This document shows positions 12,328 to 23,272 of a stretch of DNA of 64,000 nt, in pieces; position 1 is the first letter of the stretch, and each line of letters starts with the position of its first letter. The notes below the pieces were generated by a model. That model saw only the letters and a list, made by a program, of their open reading frames with translations. It was not told where the DNA came from and did no database searches. A program made the position numbers and the translations under genes. The stretch lies in assembly GCA_002286715.1 (NCBI GenBank), contig NSJX01000008.1, positions 707,630 to 771,629 on the forward strand. The letters are read 5' to 3'. Source of the DNA: Dentipellis sp. KUC8613 (lineage: Eukaryota > Basidiomycota > Agaricomycetes > Russulales > Hericiaceae).

Positions 12328-12724
12328 GGCCACGTCGCGAATATGTTAATCAAGAAGAGAGAAAAATGTTGGAGAATGCCGTCCACGATCCTGCGACCAC
12401 CGAGAAGAGATAAAGAAAGAAAGAGAGTGTCAGCAAGGCTGAGGCCTGCTGTTGCTGTGTGTTGATACTTAAAGTGCTCCTATCCATGACGCAGGGTACG
12501 GTCAGCGATGTTTACCAGACTCCGTTTGCTTCCGTGTCTGATTCAGCACCAGGCTTTCCCCAGTCTCCGCTCGGCTCCGGATCTGCCGCATTCCGAAGCC
12601 GCGGCGCTTTGAATTGGTGATCGCGTCTGACTCAGCTCGGACAGTCTAACTCCACGTGGCCAGACTGCGCAGACCCGCGTCTCGAAAAGGAAAATGACCT
12701 CGGTGCCGCCTCAGGCTTGCAGCG
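12328..12724. other. Bidirectional promoter region (sterol acyltransferase / RED)
   Basis: About 400 bases separate the two divergent start codons. The region holds a CACGTG E-box at 12653-12658 and a TGACTCA motif at 12628-12634, 18 bases apart. No TATA box is obvious for the plus-strand gene. Confidence 0.6.
12628..12658. promoter_or_regulatory. TGACTCA (Gcn4/AP-1-like) and CACGTG (E-box) sites
   Basis: TGACTCA at 12628-12634 matches the Gcn4/bZIP consensus. CACGTG at 12653-12658 matches the site used by Cbf1, SREBP and other bHLH factors. Both lie in the short divergent promoter, so they could act on either gene. A bHLH/SREBP link to the sterol gene is attractive but is inference, because such 6-7 base motifs also occur by chance. 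Confidence 0.4.
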
Positions 12725-14251
12725 ATGGACCAGGTCAGTTGTACCGCACCCCTCATAGTTTCCTCGACTAATCTATCGGGTAGGACTCGTTCAGAAAACT
12801 TTTGCAGACTCCTAGACCTGGAGGCAATAATGGCACACCGACAGGCCGTGGCTCGTTCCTTGCAGGCAAAGCAGGATCGTCACAAATGTAAGCCGTTGTG
12901 CTCTATGTTGGACGCATGCTAACCGATGTCGCAGAAAGACTGTTGCTGCATCTGAACCTGCCTTCAAACCACGTAAGGTCAAGAAGTCTGGCGACTCGAA
13001 GTATCGCGACCGCGCAACAGAGCGAAGGATAGGGAAGGAGAGTGACTACGCCAAAGTTGAAGCACTCCTCGAGGACTTTGAGAAGCAGAATGCGGAGATC
13101 GAAGACCGGGAGAAGGTATGTCATCCTCTGAATCCTAATATTATCTCCGCGGCTAATGCTGGACATCAGGTTGAGGAACAGAGGAAATACTTAGGCGGTG
13201 ACTCCGAGCATTCTATTCTAGTGAAGGGCCTTGACTTCGCACTGCTCGAGCAGCAGAAGGCACGCCTGGCCTCCGTAAACTCCAAGATCGACGACGAGTC
13301 GCTGGAAGAGGCTTTCTTACAGACTGCTACCCCTTCTGCAGAACCGGCGGTCAAGTCGGGAACGAAACGTTCGCGCGCCGACCTCATTCGCGAGTTGAAG
13401 GAGAAGCGTACGGGTGGGCGAGAGAGCTCAGGCTCTGCACCTCCAGAGGACAAGAAGACAAACGATAAATTCAAACCCATTGGCTTCAAACCAATAGGCG
13501 CGCCGGCGGAGGAGAAAGTGAAGAAAAAGAAGAAGGCCAAAGCAGGAGATGAGGGCGAAAGGAAAAAGAAGAAACGCAAGGTGGTCACTGAGGAAGGCAA
13601 GAGCTTGGATGCTGCTAAGACAGAGATGGCACCTCCCCCTCTCCCCACGAAGTCACCAGTTGTCGAAGCTTCTACCTCTATCCTTCCCCCAGAACCTGCA
13701 GACGAACCCATCGACGAGGATTTCGACATCTTTGCTGGCGCAGGGGACTATGAAGGACTGGATCTAGGAGAGGACGATGAGGAGGAAGGGGAGGTGGATC
13801 AACACAGTTCACAAGCGGAGAAACCGCCGTCCGCCGCCGAACCCTCTCCTATGCCCCCTTCAGCTGGTACTCGTCGAAATTGGTTCAATGAAAAACCGGA
13901 GGAATCACCCCCAGCTCAGACGGAGACACCTGACCCATCCACATCGCAGACCAAGCCTGCCCCGTCACCACCCACGTTGGAGGAAGGAGAGGAAGAGGAA
14001 GAACCCACTCGTCTTGTACCACTTTCGTCGTCAGCAGTGCCATCTATCCGTGACCTTCTTGCCATGGATGAAGCTGCAGAGAAAGACAAGAAGCGCAAGG
14101 AACGGAAGGAGAAGAAGAAGGGCAAGGGCGGGGGCGACAAGCTGGATCGGGATTATCAGAGGTCAGTGGTTTGTCACCCTCAGCATCGTTCGGTCACTGA
14201 CTCGACTGTTGCAGACTGAAGTCCTACGAAGCGAAGAAGGCTGCTGGCTGA
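12725..14251 (+). CDS. RED/IK-like spliceosomal protein
   Basis: Five exons fit in phase: 12725-12733, 12808-12887, 12935-13115, 13170-14161 and 14215-14251, coding 432 residues. The N-terminus carries the RED-family signature: SKYRDRATERR, then EEQRKYLGGDSEHSILVKG and LDFALLEQQ. The rest is charged and disordered, with Lys-rich (KKKKKAKAGD) and Asp/Glu-rich stretches, ending in RDYQRLKSYEAKKAAG, a conserved C-terminal element. In animals and fungi RED pairs with Smu1 and joins the spliceosome at the B-complex stage, so the product is expected in the nucleus. The protein is shorter than human RED (about 557 residues), as is common in fungi. The first coding exon is only nine bases long. Confidence 0.88.
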
Positions 14252-14780
14252 CCGACCTCCTGGCTTTTGTTATCTATACATACTTACTTTACTTCCGGCA
14301 ATACAAATAGGTAGCGTTTCGCACGGTGCAATATAGCGAGCGAAATAATATCAGCCGTATTGCGCGAATGCGCTTCCTCGCAAGCAGTTGCGAACATAAT
14401 TCGCCTTTGTGCATGGAAGTATAGACTGCTAAAGCGAGTGATAATTGTTGCGAGCTCGGAGGCGGGAGAGCGAGTTGGTATTAGCGCGCCACCGGCGGGC
14501 GCGTGTCATCAGCCTCCGTGGGTTGGACCAGCTCTGTCCTCTAACCAACTTCCCGCCCTCGTCCCCCGCCCTCCTCCTCGCCGCCCTACGCGTCGACTGG
14601 CCCCGTCATCCTCGCCGCCGACTCGCAGAGGATCCGTCGCGTCTTGTCTGGGTTCCGTCCTTTATACCCTGTTCTCTCTGCGACTGCTCACGGCTCGTCA
14701 CCCGGCGGATCCTCATCATACTCCATCCCCCCACTGCAATCCGCACCCATCGCCCCCCACTTTCGTTTTCTCTCCTTAAT
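14252..14780. other. Intergenic region, promoter of the GAR-domain gene
   Basis: This spacer contains C/T-rich tracts near 14560-14780 typical of fungal promoters and 5' leaders, with a TTTATAC element near 14661. No gene is evident. Confidence 0.5.
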
Positions 14781-17700
14781 ATGGCCTCTCTTAGTGTTTC
14801 CTCGTCTTGTGCATCTAGTTTACATTCTGCCTCTCAACATAGTCTGATCATCAACCATGCACCGCTGCTCCCGTCCTCCCCAGGCCTCTCGGCTTCAAGT
14901 AGTTCTTCTTCCTCGTCCTCTAAATTGTCTTTGGACCGTGCAGATGAAGGTGAGTATCTCCTCTACCCTACGATTACGCTCGAGGAACTAAGCTCGCTGC
15001 TCGTCAGAGAATGCCACTATAACTTTGAAGCACCCGTTAACCAGCAGCAAGGGAAAGAACGCTAGCTGCGAGTACGCCCTACTTTCACTCAAGGCTACGT
15101 TCCATCTGTGTTAACCCGCCTCGAAGTGATCTACAAATTCTAGCCATTTCTACACATATCACGGAACTATCATATACCATGTCCGATATCCAGACGCGTA
15201 TTTTTGGTGCGTCCCCGTGCTCATCAATTCTCGCGTTCGGCTACCCATAGACCGCGTTTATTAGAGATACAGGAACTTCGACATAAGTCCCAGTCCTCGG
15301 GAGACCTCGCCAGTGCTACTAGTGTCATTGACCAATCACTCATGGCACTAGACGAGCGCTTGGAATCCCTGTCTACAGGTATCAAAGCTGTCAACGAATC
15401 TATCGAACCCCTTGTCCAAAGATCGAAGACACAGACTAGTGTCGATGAGAACAGCGAGAGCGCGTTGCTTCTGCGGAAGCATGCGGCGTTCGTCTCAGAT
15501 TGGACAAGCGTACAGGAGGACAGCGAAGTTCTGCGGGAAGAGCTGAAGGAGGACAAGTGGCTCACCGTCTTCCGGACGGTGACTGATCAAGCAGACGGAA
15601 TGATGACCAGCCTCGAGAAGGCTGTGAATCGATGTCAGGTAAGGTTTCGCGCGGTTTTGATAGCGGAAACGTGGTCGTTGAGATCGTAAGTAGGAGTTCA
15701 TATGGCAAGTGCAACGGTACGGCACGGATGAACCGTCCGTGTCGCAATCGTCTTCGCTAGCATCCATGGCATCGACAAGATCAGAGAAGTCACCTATAAG
15801 CATGGATGTGTTTCAACAGCTTCTTGATTCGTTTGAAGCGAAGAAAAAGTTTGTCATGCCACCCACTCCAGACGCGCTAAGACTCATCATGCTGCACTCT
15901 AGACACTACATGCCTGCTACGAATAAGGTGCTTTCTATCATTGACAAAGGCGTTCAGGACCGTGTTACCAAGAACGGCGAATGTCTACGCCGACACGCAG
16001 AATCAACACAACGATGGAAAAACCTTCGAGAGCGTATAACCAGGACAGACACAGAAATGGAGAACGTTCGCAAGATCCTTCTCCATTACGAACTCGCACC
16101 CAGCGAAAGTGGTTCCATCACCTCAGGCCCGACTTCACAGTCGAAGAGCCGCAACGGTTTCCTCACACCTCCAAGTGGGGCCGCGTCTGGCAAGAAGACC
16201 AAGGGATCTAGCGCTGCCAGCACGCTTTCGCGTTCAATGTCGCCCCTTCGCAAGTTTGCACGGAAGCTCACCGGCGCATCCAAGCCATCGTCAACAACTG
16301 TCACCCCTGCTGCGAAGTTGAAGAAGCAGCCACCTCGGATCCCTTCCTCGGAGCCCGTACCAACGCTCCGTCATCGGGCATCTGTGTTCACACTGACAGG
16401 TAATCAACCAGCAACCCCTTCGACGCCCGGTCATAAGCACACTCAATCTATGACACCGGATTCTTCGCCTTCCGCCGCGAAGCGAGTTGATCGAGAGCAC
16501 ACGCTGAAGACCCGAGCGTCGTTCATGAAGCAGCCTTGGAATAGCTCAACGAAAATTGAGCCAGACGAACGTACGGTGAAGGCCAGGCGACCATCTGTCA
16601 CATCTACTTCGTATACTAGACCAGACATTCCGCCTGTGCCTATCAACAGCTCACCGTACAAGCGCAGTCTATCGAGAAGCTCTATGGCCTCGTCGCGGCC
16701 GTGGTCGCCCGTGACGTCTACCGTCTCCACTGCACCTTCTTCCAGCAATGCCAATCGCTCGCAGCATCATCCTTCACCAAGCCAGACATCTTACAGGCCA
16801 CCATCTCGCGCGCAGTCGCCAGGCATCGGCAGCACTCCGCGTCCACGGCCACAGACCCCCTCCCATATCCCGGCCCCTGCTCATGGGCGCTGGAGATCAG
16901 TTTCTGGTGGGACGTCGGATGGTGGGTGGGACGACGATGACAACCCAACGACATTGATGCAACGCGCATTTTCTCCTACCTTTTCCACATCAGCCCGCTC
17001 AGAGACGCCTGGGAACTCCCTTGTCCCTGCGCCCCGCCCACCGAGCCGGTCGATGATCCCAGCACCCACATTTCATTTTTCTTCTCCATCACGCCCCGCA
17101 TCTGCGATGTCCGACTACCGCGAGGAAAGCCCTTCGCAATCTACAGCCTCGTCCTTCCGGTCCTCGGCGATGCGCGCTCAGACGCCCGAGGCGCTCCTGC
17201 GCTCGCGTGCGCAGCAGGTGCCGTTGTACCAAAGCCAGCTCGGGCAGAGCTCGGGCCAGGGGTATAGCATCAAGACCATCCGCCCTTCGTACAAGAACCC
17301 GCCGTCCAGTTTCAAAGATGGCTCGTCCCCGCGCACACCCTCGCGGCCCTCTTCGCGCGCGAGCGTGTACACACCCGGCCTCGAGGCGAACCCGACGCAT
17401 CTCTACACCCCAGGCAACCCGAGGGACCCGCTCGACGCGGAGGTTGCGGCGATCGTGAACTCGATCGCGCACGGGCTGCTCATCGAGCGCATTGACCCGC
17501 CGATGCGCAGCATCCCCAAGGAGGGCGAGGAGATCAGGGCACAGTATGCGTTCTCGACGAGCCTCGCGCGCAAGGTCGTCACCTGCCGATTGACCACGCT
17601 GTCTCGAAACTCGGCCAAGGGCGAGGCGTCCACCACGACCAAGAAGGTCATGGTCCGTGTCGGAGGAGGTGCGTTTGTCTGACTAGTTGTGGATCCACAT

Positions 17701-17790
17701 ATGGCGTGGCATGTGGCTCACTGTTGACGTCGCTCTCCAGGCTGGCAGGATTTGCAATTCTACATGCTCAACCGGCAGGCAGGTCTGTGA
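14781..17790 (+). CDS. Kar9-like protein with C-terminal GAR (GAS2) domain
   Basis: The C-terminus, built from the exon ending near 17668 plus a last exon from about 17742 to the stop at 17788-17790, reads KVMVRVGGGWQDLQFYMLNR, a hallmark of the GAR microtubule-binding domain. The helical N-terminal region (ELRHKSQSSGD..., DKWLTVFRTVTDQADGMM, then DVFQQLLDSFEAKKKFV) matches the Kar9 family. Between them lie about 400 Ser/Pro-rich basic residues with several S/TxIP-like stretches that could bind EB1. In the family these proteins tie microtubule plus ends to cortical cargo for spindle orientation. The likely start MASLSVSSSC at 14781 is weakly supported. I could not join exon 1 (ending about 14949) in phase to the exon that begins at 15251, so a further exon between them is probably missing from my model. 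Confidence 0.78.
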
Positions 17791-18427
17791 GCGGAGCGTC
17801 CCGCGGTGGTCTTCGAATAAGTTAAAGTATGGAGTCGTGGCGCTCGCCGGTACCGGTCCGGGTCGAGCTCGAGTTGAGCTCATCGTCCGCCACCTGCATC
17901 GCTGTATTGTACAGTGTACGTTTGTCTCGCTCGCTTGCTCGGACTGTCCCCTGCCCTAGTCACGACCCCATCATGATTCATGTGCATGCCGTACTTATTC
18001 GTATGTGTTGTCGTAATCGTTCAGCGTTCAAGTTTATAGTGGAATGTCGGGGGAATGTGGTATATGAGCTTTAACACGCGTATCGTTCCGTGGTCTGGTG
18101 GATGATTGGCTTGGTAACTGCTGCACCCTCCCTGGTGACGGGCTACTTACGATATAAGGTATGTGAGGCTTGCTCGAGGTCATTGCACCTTATGTTTTCT
18201 ACCTGCAGCGATTGCTCAGCCCCCAGGCTCGACCTCTTGTCTGCCTCGCGTCCATTCATTCCGACAGACACTGGCTTACATATCTTCAAGCCACAAGTAT
18301 TATGACCGTTCTGTATTTTCTATCGTGCCACTCTGACATGGACCACATCTGCATCGTAACGTCAAACCACACCCACACTGTACCGGTCCGTCCATTACCT
18401 GAATGCGAGCCGCGTGGACACGGGATG
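17791..18427. other. Convergent 3' region and start of a duplicated flank
   Basis: This holds the 3' ends of the GAR-domain gene and the first F-box gene. From about 18165 it is similar to 20665-20830, so it is the 3' flank of the tandem duplication. No gene was seen. Confidence 0.6.
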
Positions 18428-20165
18428 TCAATGAAAGAAAGCAGACCCAGGCTTCTGAATGACGCACTGCAACAGCGGCTGCGATTCCGACGATGGCTGT
18501 GAAGCTAGACAATACTCTCTGATGTCCGCGATGTCTTCCTCCGAACGGCACGGAACACTCCCCCCGTCGATGAGAATCTCCTCCAACCCACAGCCCGACG
18601 CCCGACGCAATCGTACCGTGGTTGATAGCGCCTCGAAAAATGATCCTTCAGACTCTGGCCGATTCCCGTACGTGATGAACTTGAGCTTCTTCAGCATCGG
18701 GCAGAGGAGGCAGCAAGGGCCGTCGTGAGAATCGTCGTTCACCGTGACTGCCAGGGCTTCCAGCAGGTCCTTCCAGTTGATGAGTTTGGCTTTGATCTCC
18801 TCGAGGTCGTGCATCTGGCGGAGCAGGGGCGCCCATCTGAAGGAATCGTCGTACAAAAAATGGAAAGACCGTACGAGGTGTAGGGGGAGCTGTGCGCATA
18901 GCTCCATGACTGCGTCGGACAGAATGATCTCTGAGGACTCGAGGCTGAGCGAGAAGGGAGGATCGTCGTCGGCGCTCGCTCCTTTGTCGTCCGAAAAACA
19001 AGCTGGTCCACCGGTGGCGCCCAAGTACCCGGGAAGTGCGTGGATGTATAAGGCGATAAAGGACGTCGGATCCTGGGTCCACGAGATGAGAGGGATTATG
19101 ACGACTTCGCTAGCGGTATTAACCTTGGTCTGTGCAGAGAAATCGGTCAAGTTGGGTGCGTGCAGATGACCCATGAAAGCTTTGTTGATGGACGGGAATG
19201 GTGTCATATTGGAGAGGGTGCGAAGGTGGGGTAATTGAGCCACTGGGATATGCGCCAGTGATTCAAGGAGGAGATCGCTGGTATCGGGATTAGCGAAAAT
19301 GTCCTCCAAAGCAAGCTTTTCCAGCAAAGGCAAGCGAGCCAAAACCTCGACCAATCCTGCTAAGGGGACCCTAACTGATAAATTCTCGTATTCACAGCCA
19401 TGGAGTTCTAGCGAAGTGAGTGTCGGCACAAACAGATGGCAATCAGCACGTAGAGGGATTCTGCTGAGGAGGAGTGTCCGAAGTCGAGGCAGGCTGCCCC
19501 CGAAGAGTGAAGAAAGGACGTTATCATCGACCTTCAGAGGATTGTCCTGAGGGTGTTCATAGTTATTGAATTGCAGCATAAGCGTTTGAAGAAGGGGTGC
19601 TTGGTCAACTAAGGTTGGGATAACGTCAAATATCTCCGACCCATGCATGACAAAACGCTCAAATCGGTGCAGATGATGCATGATGGGCAGAGCAGCTTGG
19701 ACATCCGCATCCTTGTCTATATCCAGCACGACGTCAGCTGGAGCCTCGCACGAGCGGTTGATGAGCTCTCCCCATGACTGCGGTGACCCATAGAACATTG
19801 CAGTCCAAAGGCCTGCAACCTCAAGGGCAATTTCTCGCCACCGGCGACAGACGTGAGTCACGGTGATCCACGATAGCGACGTTTCGTCTTCCGCCGACGA
19901 GTAGTCATCCCGAAGCAGCATGAAGATGTAAACCAGAACGTCCGCGGGTAGTCGAGCTGCAGGCGACGCATTGATGTTGTCGGTACCCTGACGATGCAAC
20001 AATCAACGGCAGGGAATAATAAATGAAAGCCAGCCAAAAGGTCCTGTTACCACTTACAAACGATCTTCTCTTAATGGACTTGGGTGAGTGTATATGAGGC
20101 AAGCTGAAGGAACGCATTTGCAGCTCTGCACGGCAGTTATCAGTGACCCACAAGACGGTATTCAT
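18428..20165 (-). CDS. F-box protein A (tandem paralog)
   Basis: Two exons, 20058-20165 and 18428-19987, give about 556 residues. The F-box starts at ARLPADVLVYIFMLLRDD and continues through SLSWITVTHVCRRWREIAL. The motif GLWTAMFYGSPQSW is typical of the large Agaricomycete F-box families. The rest looks like degenerate leucine-rich repeats. Such proteins usually serve as substrate adaptors of SCF ubiquitin ligases, but the substrate is unknown. Exon 1 is supported because the neighbouring paralog keeps the same open frame and the same donor. The start at 20165 is the first ATG in that exon. A minus-strand TATAAAT lies at 20269-20275. This copy keeps the full C-terminus, ending QKPGSAFFH. Confidence 0.85.
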
Positions 20166-20944
20166 GCTAGCTGGGGCTTACTAGTCATTAGCATTTCCAA
20201 CTACCGTCGTGGACAATTTGCGAGGTTCAAGATATAATTGCCGTCGAACTGGACGCACTTGGTCCTACATTTATACACGACCATATGCATGTCAAGATGG
20301 ACCCCGAATGCAGTGCGCCGCCCAATGTACGTAATGAGATACCGTATGCAAAGGCATAGCGCCAGGCCAGTGCTCACCAGACCTGGGCACAGTCTTCGTC
20401 ATTGCCAGTGGGGTCGAATCTCGTCAGATTCAGGATGCATCTGGGTTCCACCCTGGCAGGGTGGTAAAGCAGGTCATTCGACTGGTTCTCGGTTGTGGAA
20501 GAGAAACTTTGCACAACTTCACCTCGTGAGAATTCTTCTGCAGGGATCGAGGGACAAGCAAGGGTCCATATTGCGCGAAAGAGGCAAGCTGTACTGATTC
20601 GTATGCGTTGCGATAAGACTTGAGCGCGAACTTTATCTAATGGATGAATGTGACCGTGAGCTGTTGCCGAAGGTCATACTGCAGCGATTGCTCCAGGCTC
20701 GTCCTCTTATTTGCTTCGTGTCCATTGATTCCGAGAGGTACTGACTTTCATATAATTTCAAGCCACAAATATTAAGACCGTTCTGTATTTCCTATGGTGC
20801 AACCGTGACACGGACCGCCAACCGCACACGCACAGTGTGCCGATCCATCCACCACCTGAATGTGAGCCGCCTGAATACAGGATATTAGTGGCCCGGGAGG
20901 AGAGCAGAATCAGGCTCAACAACGACGCACTGTAACAACGGCCG
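20166..20944. other. Spacer between tandem F-box genes
   Basis: The left part (to about 20325) is the promoter of F-box A, similar to 22621-22780. The right part (from about 20665) is the 3' flank of F-box B, similar to 18165-18330. The middle 300 bases or so appear unique to this spacer. No gene was recognised. Confidence 0.65.
20269..20275 (-). promoter_or_regulatory. TATA box of F-box gene A
   Basis: TATAAAT on the minus strand, 104 bases upstream of the start codon. It is conserved in the paralog at the same distance. Confidence 0.65.
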
Positions 20945-22620
20945 CTATTCCGGCGAAGGCGGTGGAGCTAGACGGTACTCTCTAAGGTCCGCGATGTCTT
21001 CCTCAGTACGGCACGGAACGCTCTCCTCGTCGATGAGAATCTCCTCCAACCCAAAGCCCGACGCCCGACGCAATCCAGCCGTGATCGAGAGCGCCTCGAA
21101 GAATGCTTCCGACTCCGGATGATGCCCGAACGTGACGAACTTGAGCTTCTTCAGCCTCGGGCAGAGAAGGCGCCAGGGCCCGCTGTGCGAGTTGTCGTTC
21201 ACCGTCAGGGCTTGCAGCAGGTCCTTCCAGTATATGATTTCGGCTTTGATCTCCTCGAGGTCGTGCATCTGGCGGAGGAGGGGCGTCCATTTAAAGGAAT
21301 CACGGTACAAAAGTTGGAAATTCCGGACGAGGTGGAGGGGGAGCTGCGCGCATAGGTCCATGACGGCGTCGGACAGAATGATCTCTGAAGACTCGATGCT
21401 GAGCATGAAGGGAGAATCGCCTTCCGTTCCTCCGTCGTCCATACAAGAAGTTGGTCCACCGGCGGCGCCCAAGTACTCGGGAAGCGCGTGGATGTACAAG
21501 GAGAGGAAGGACGTCGGATCCTGGGTCCACGAGATAAGAGGAGGTACGACGACTTCGCTGATGGTATTAGCCTTGGCCTGTGCAGTGAATCTGACCAAGT
21601 TGGGTGCGTGCAGGTGACTCATGATGGCTTTGTGAATGTACGGGAATGCCGTGACGGTGGAGAGGGATTGAAGGTGTGGTAATCGAGCCACTGGAATATG
21701 CGCCAGTGATTCAAGGAGGAGAGTGCTGGTGTCGGGATCAGCGAAAATGTCCTCCAAAACGAGCGTCTCCAGCAACGGCAAGCGAGCCAAAACCTCGACC
21801 ACTCCTGTTAAAGGAAGCCTGGCTGATAAGTTCTCATCTTCGTAGCCATGAAGCTGCAGCGAGGTGAGCGTCGGCGCGAATAGATGGGAATCGGCACGTA
21901 TAGGGATTCCTCTCAGGAAGAGTGCCCGAAGCCGAGGCAGGCAGCCTCCGAAGAGCGAAGAAATGGCCTTGTCATCGACATTCAGAGGATTATTCTGAGG
22001 GCGCCCATAGTTATTGAATTGCAGCATTAGCATTTCAAGGAGGGGAGCTTGGTCGGACAAGGATGGAAGGATGTCAAATATGTCCGGTCCATGCAAGACA
22101 AGACGCTCGAATCGGTGCAGATGTTGCATGATGGGTAGGGCAGCTTGGACAGCTGAATCCCCGTCGATATCCAGGACGACGTGAGCCGGAGCCTCGCGAG
22201 AGCGGTTGATGAACTCTCCCCATGACTGCGGTGACCCATAGAAGATTGCAGTCCAAAGGCCTGCAACCTCAAGGGCAATTTCTCGCCACCGATGACAGAC
22301 GTGGGTCACGGTGATCCACGATAGCGACATTTCGGCTTCCGACAAGCAGTCATCCCGAAGCAGCATGAAGATGTAGACTAGAACGTCCGCAGGTAGACGG
22401 GCTGCGGGTGACGCATTGTTGTCGCAGGTACCCTGACGATGCGATGGTTAACGGCAGGGAATGATAGATGGAGGCCAGCCAGAAGGCCTGAACAATCACG
22501 ACTTACAAATGATCTTCTCTTAATGGACTTTGGTAAGAAGTGTATATAGGGTGGGGTGAAGAAGGAACGCAGTTGTAACTCTGCACGATAGTCATCAGCG
22601 ACCCAGTAGATGGCATTCAT
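20945..22620 (-). CDS. F-box protein B (tandem paralog, C-terminus truncated by a nonsense codon)
   Basis: Two exons, 22507-22620 and 20945-22432, give about 533 residues. Gene structure and sequence follow F-box A closely: the F-box ARLPADVLVYIFMLLRDD, SLSWITVTHVCHRWREIAL, and the family motif GLWTAIFYGSPQSW are all kept. The frame stops after PPPSPE, where a TAG at 20945-20947 replaces the serine codon TCG of copy A. The sequence after the stop still translates as a recognisable match to the last 15 residues of A (RPLLQCVVVEP against QPLLQCVIQKP). The protein is therefore slightly shortened rather than clearly dead. Its role is expected to be that of an SCF adaptor, with an unknown substrate. 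Confidence 0.84.
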
Positions 22621-23272
22621 ACTGGAGCTGGGGCTTACTGGTCATTGGCATTTCCAGCTGCTGAGTCGTGAACAATTTGCCAGGGTAAAGGTGTTGCTGC
22701 CGATCTGAGCGCGCTTGGTCCTACATTTATACATGGCCATGTCGACATGGACCCCGAATGCTGTGCGCCGCCCAACATGGCAGCATCCGAAAGTTCTGCA
22801 GCCTGCAGCAATGTGATGGTGATCTTGAAGGGCCTAGCTGTGCAGAGGGGATCTAAGCAAGGGGTACTACGGAACAAGCACTTCATCGAGTCCCTTTGCC
22901 GCTGCCGAGCACTCTGCGCGGCCTTGGAGACGCGTCGCGTGCAAACAAGTCTCACGACTCGACGACGACAGTCACTCAAAACAAAGGTCAATGGAGAACA
23001 GGTTCGGCTGTTGAATTATACTCAAGGATATCACTTGGAAATGGCCACAGGATAGGAATAGGACGATGGTAAGATAAAAACCCTTCCAAGACCCCAGATG
23101 CCTCCACCAGTCACGCGCGTACTGCCGGGACGCGCGTCCATCCTGCAGTCGCTCTAGGCAGCCTACGCGTCCTTCTCGAACTTACTTACAGTCCCGGATC
23201 TCCTCCCTGCCAGGCAGTGCCAGCCGAGCACTTGCGCACCCTGCTAAACCCTTTGTTAGACAACCAACGGCT
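22621..23272. other. Divergent intergenic region (F-box B / UBP12-like copy)
   Basis: The first 160 bases are the duplicated F-box promoter. The rest is unique and contains a CT-rich stretch before the deubiquitinase copy. No gene was seen. Confidence 0.55.
22725..22731 (-). promoter_or_regulatory. TATA box of F-box gene B
   Basis: TATAAAT on the minus strand, 105 bases upstream of the start codon. It matches the paralogous promoter in sequence and spacing. Confidence 0.65.

Larger units (their letters stand above)
18165..20325. repeat. Tandem segmental duplication, unit 1 (F-box gene A with flanks)
   Basis: This unit matches the one at about 20665-22780 over the coding region, the single intron, the promoter (including a TATA box at the same distance) and the 3' flank. 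For example, GACCGTTCTGTATTT occurs at about 18303 and again at 20777. The outer limits are approximate because identity fades. Confidence 0.8.
20665..22780. repeat. Tandem segmental duplication, unit 2 (F-box gene B with flanks)
   Basis: Second unit, in direct orientation to 18165-20325. Shared upstream segments include CTTGGTCCTACATTTATACA and GGACCCCGAATGC, and shared 3' segments include TTCAAGCCACAA. The edges are approximate. Confidence 0.8.
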
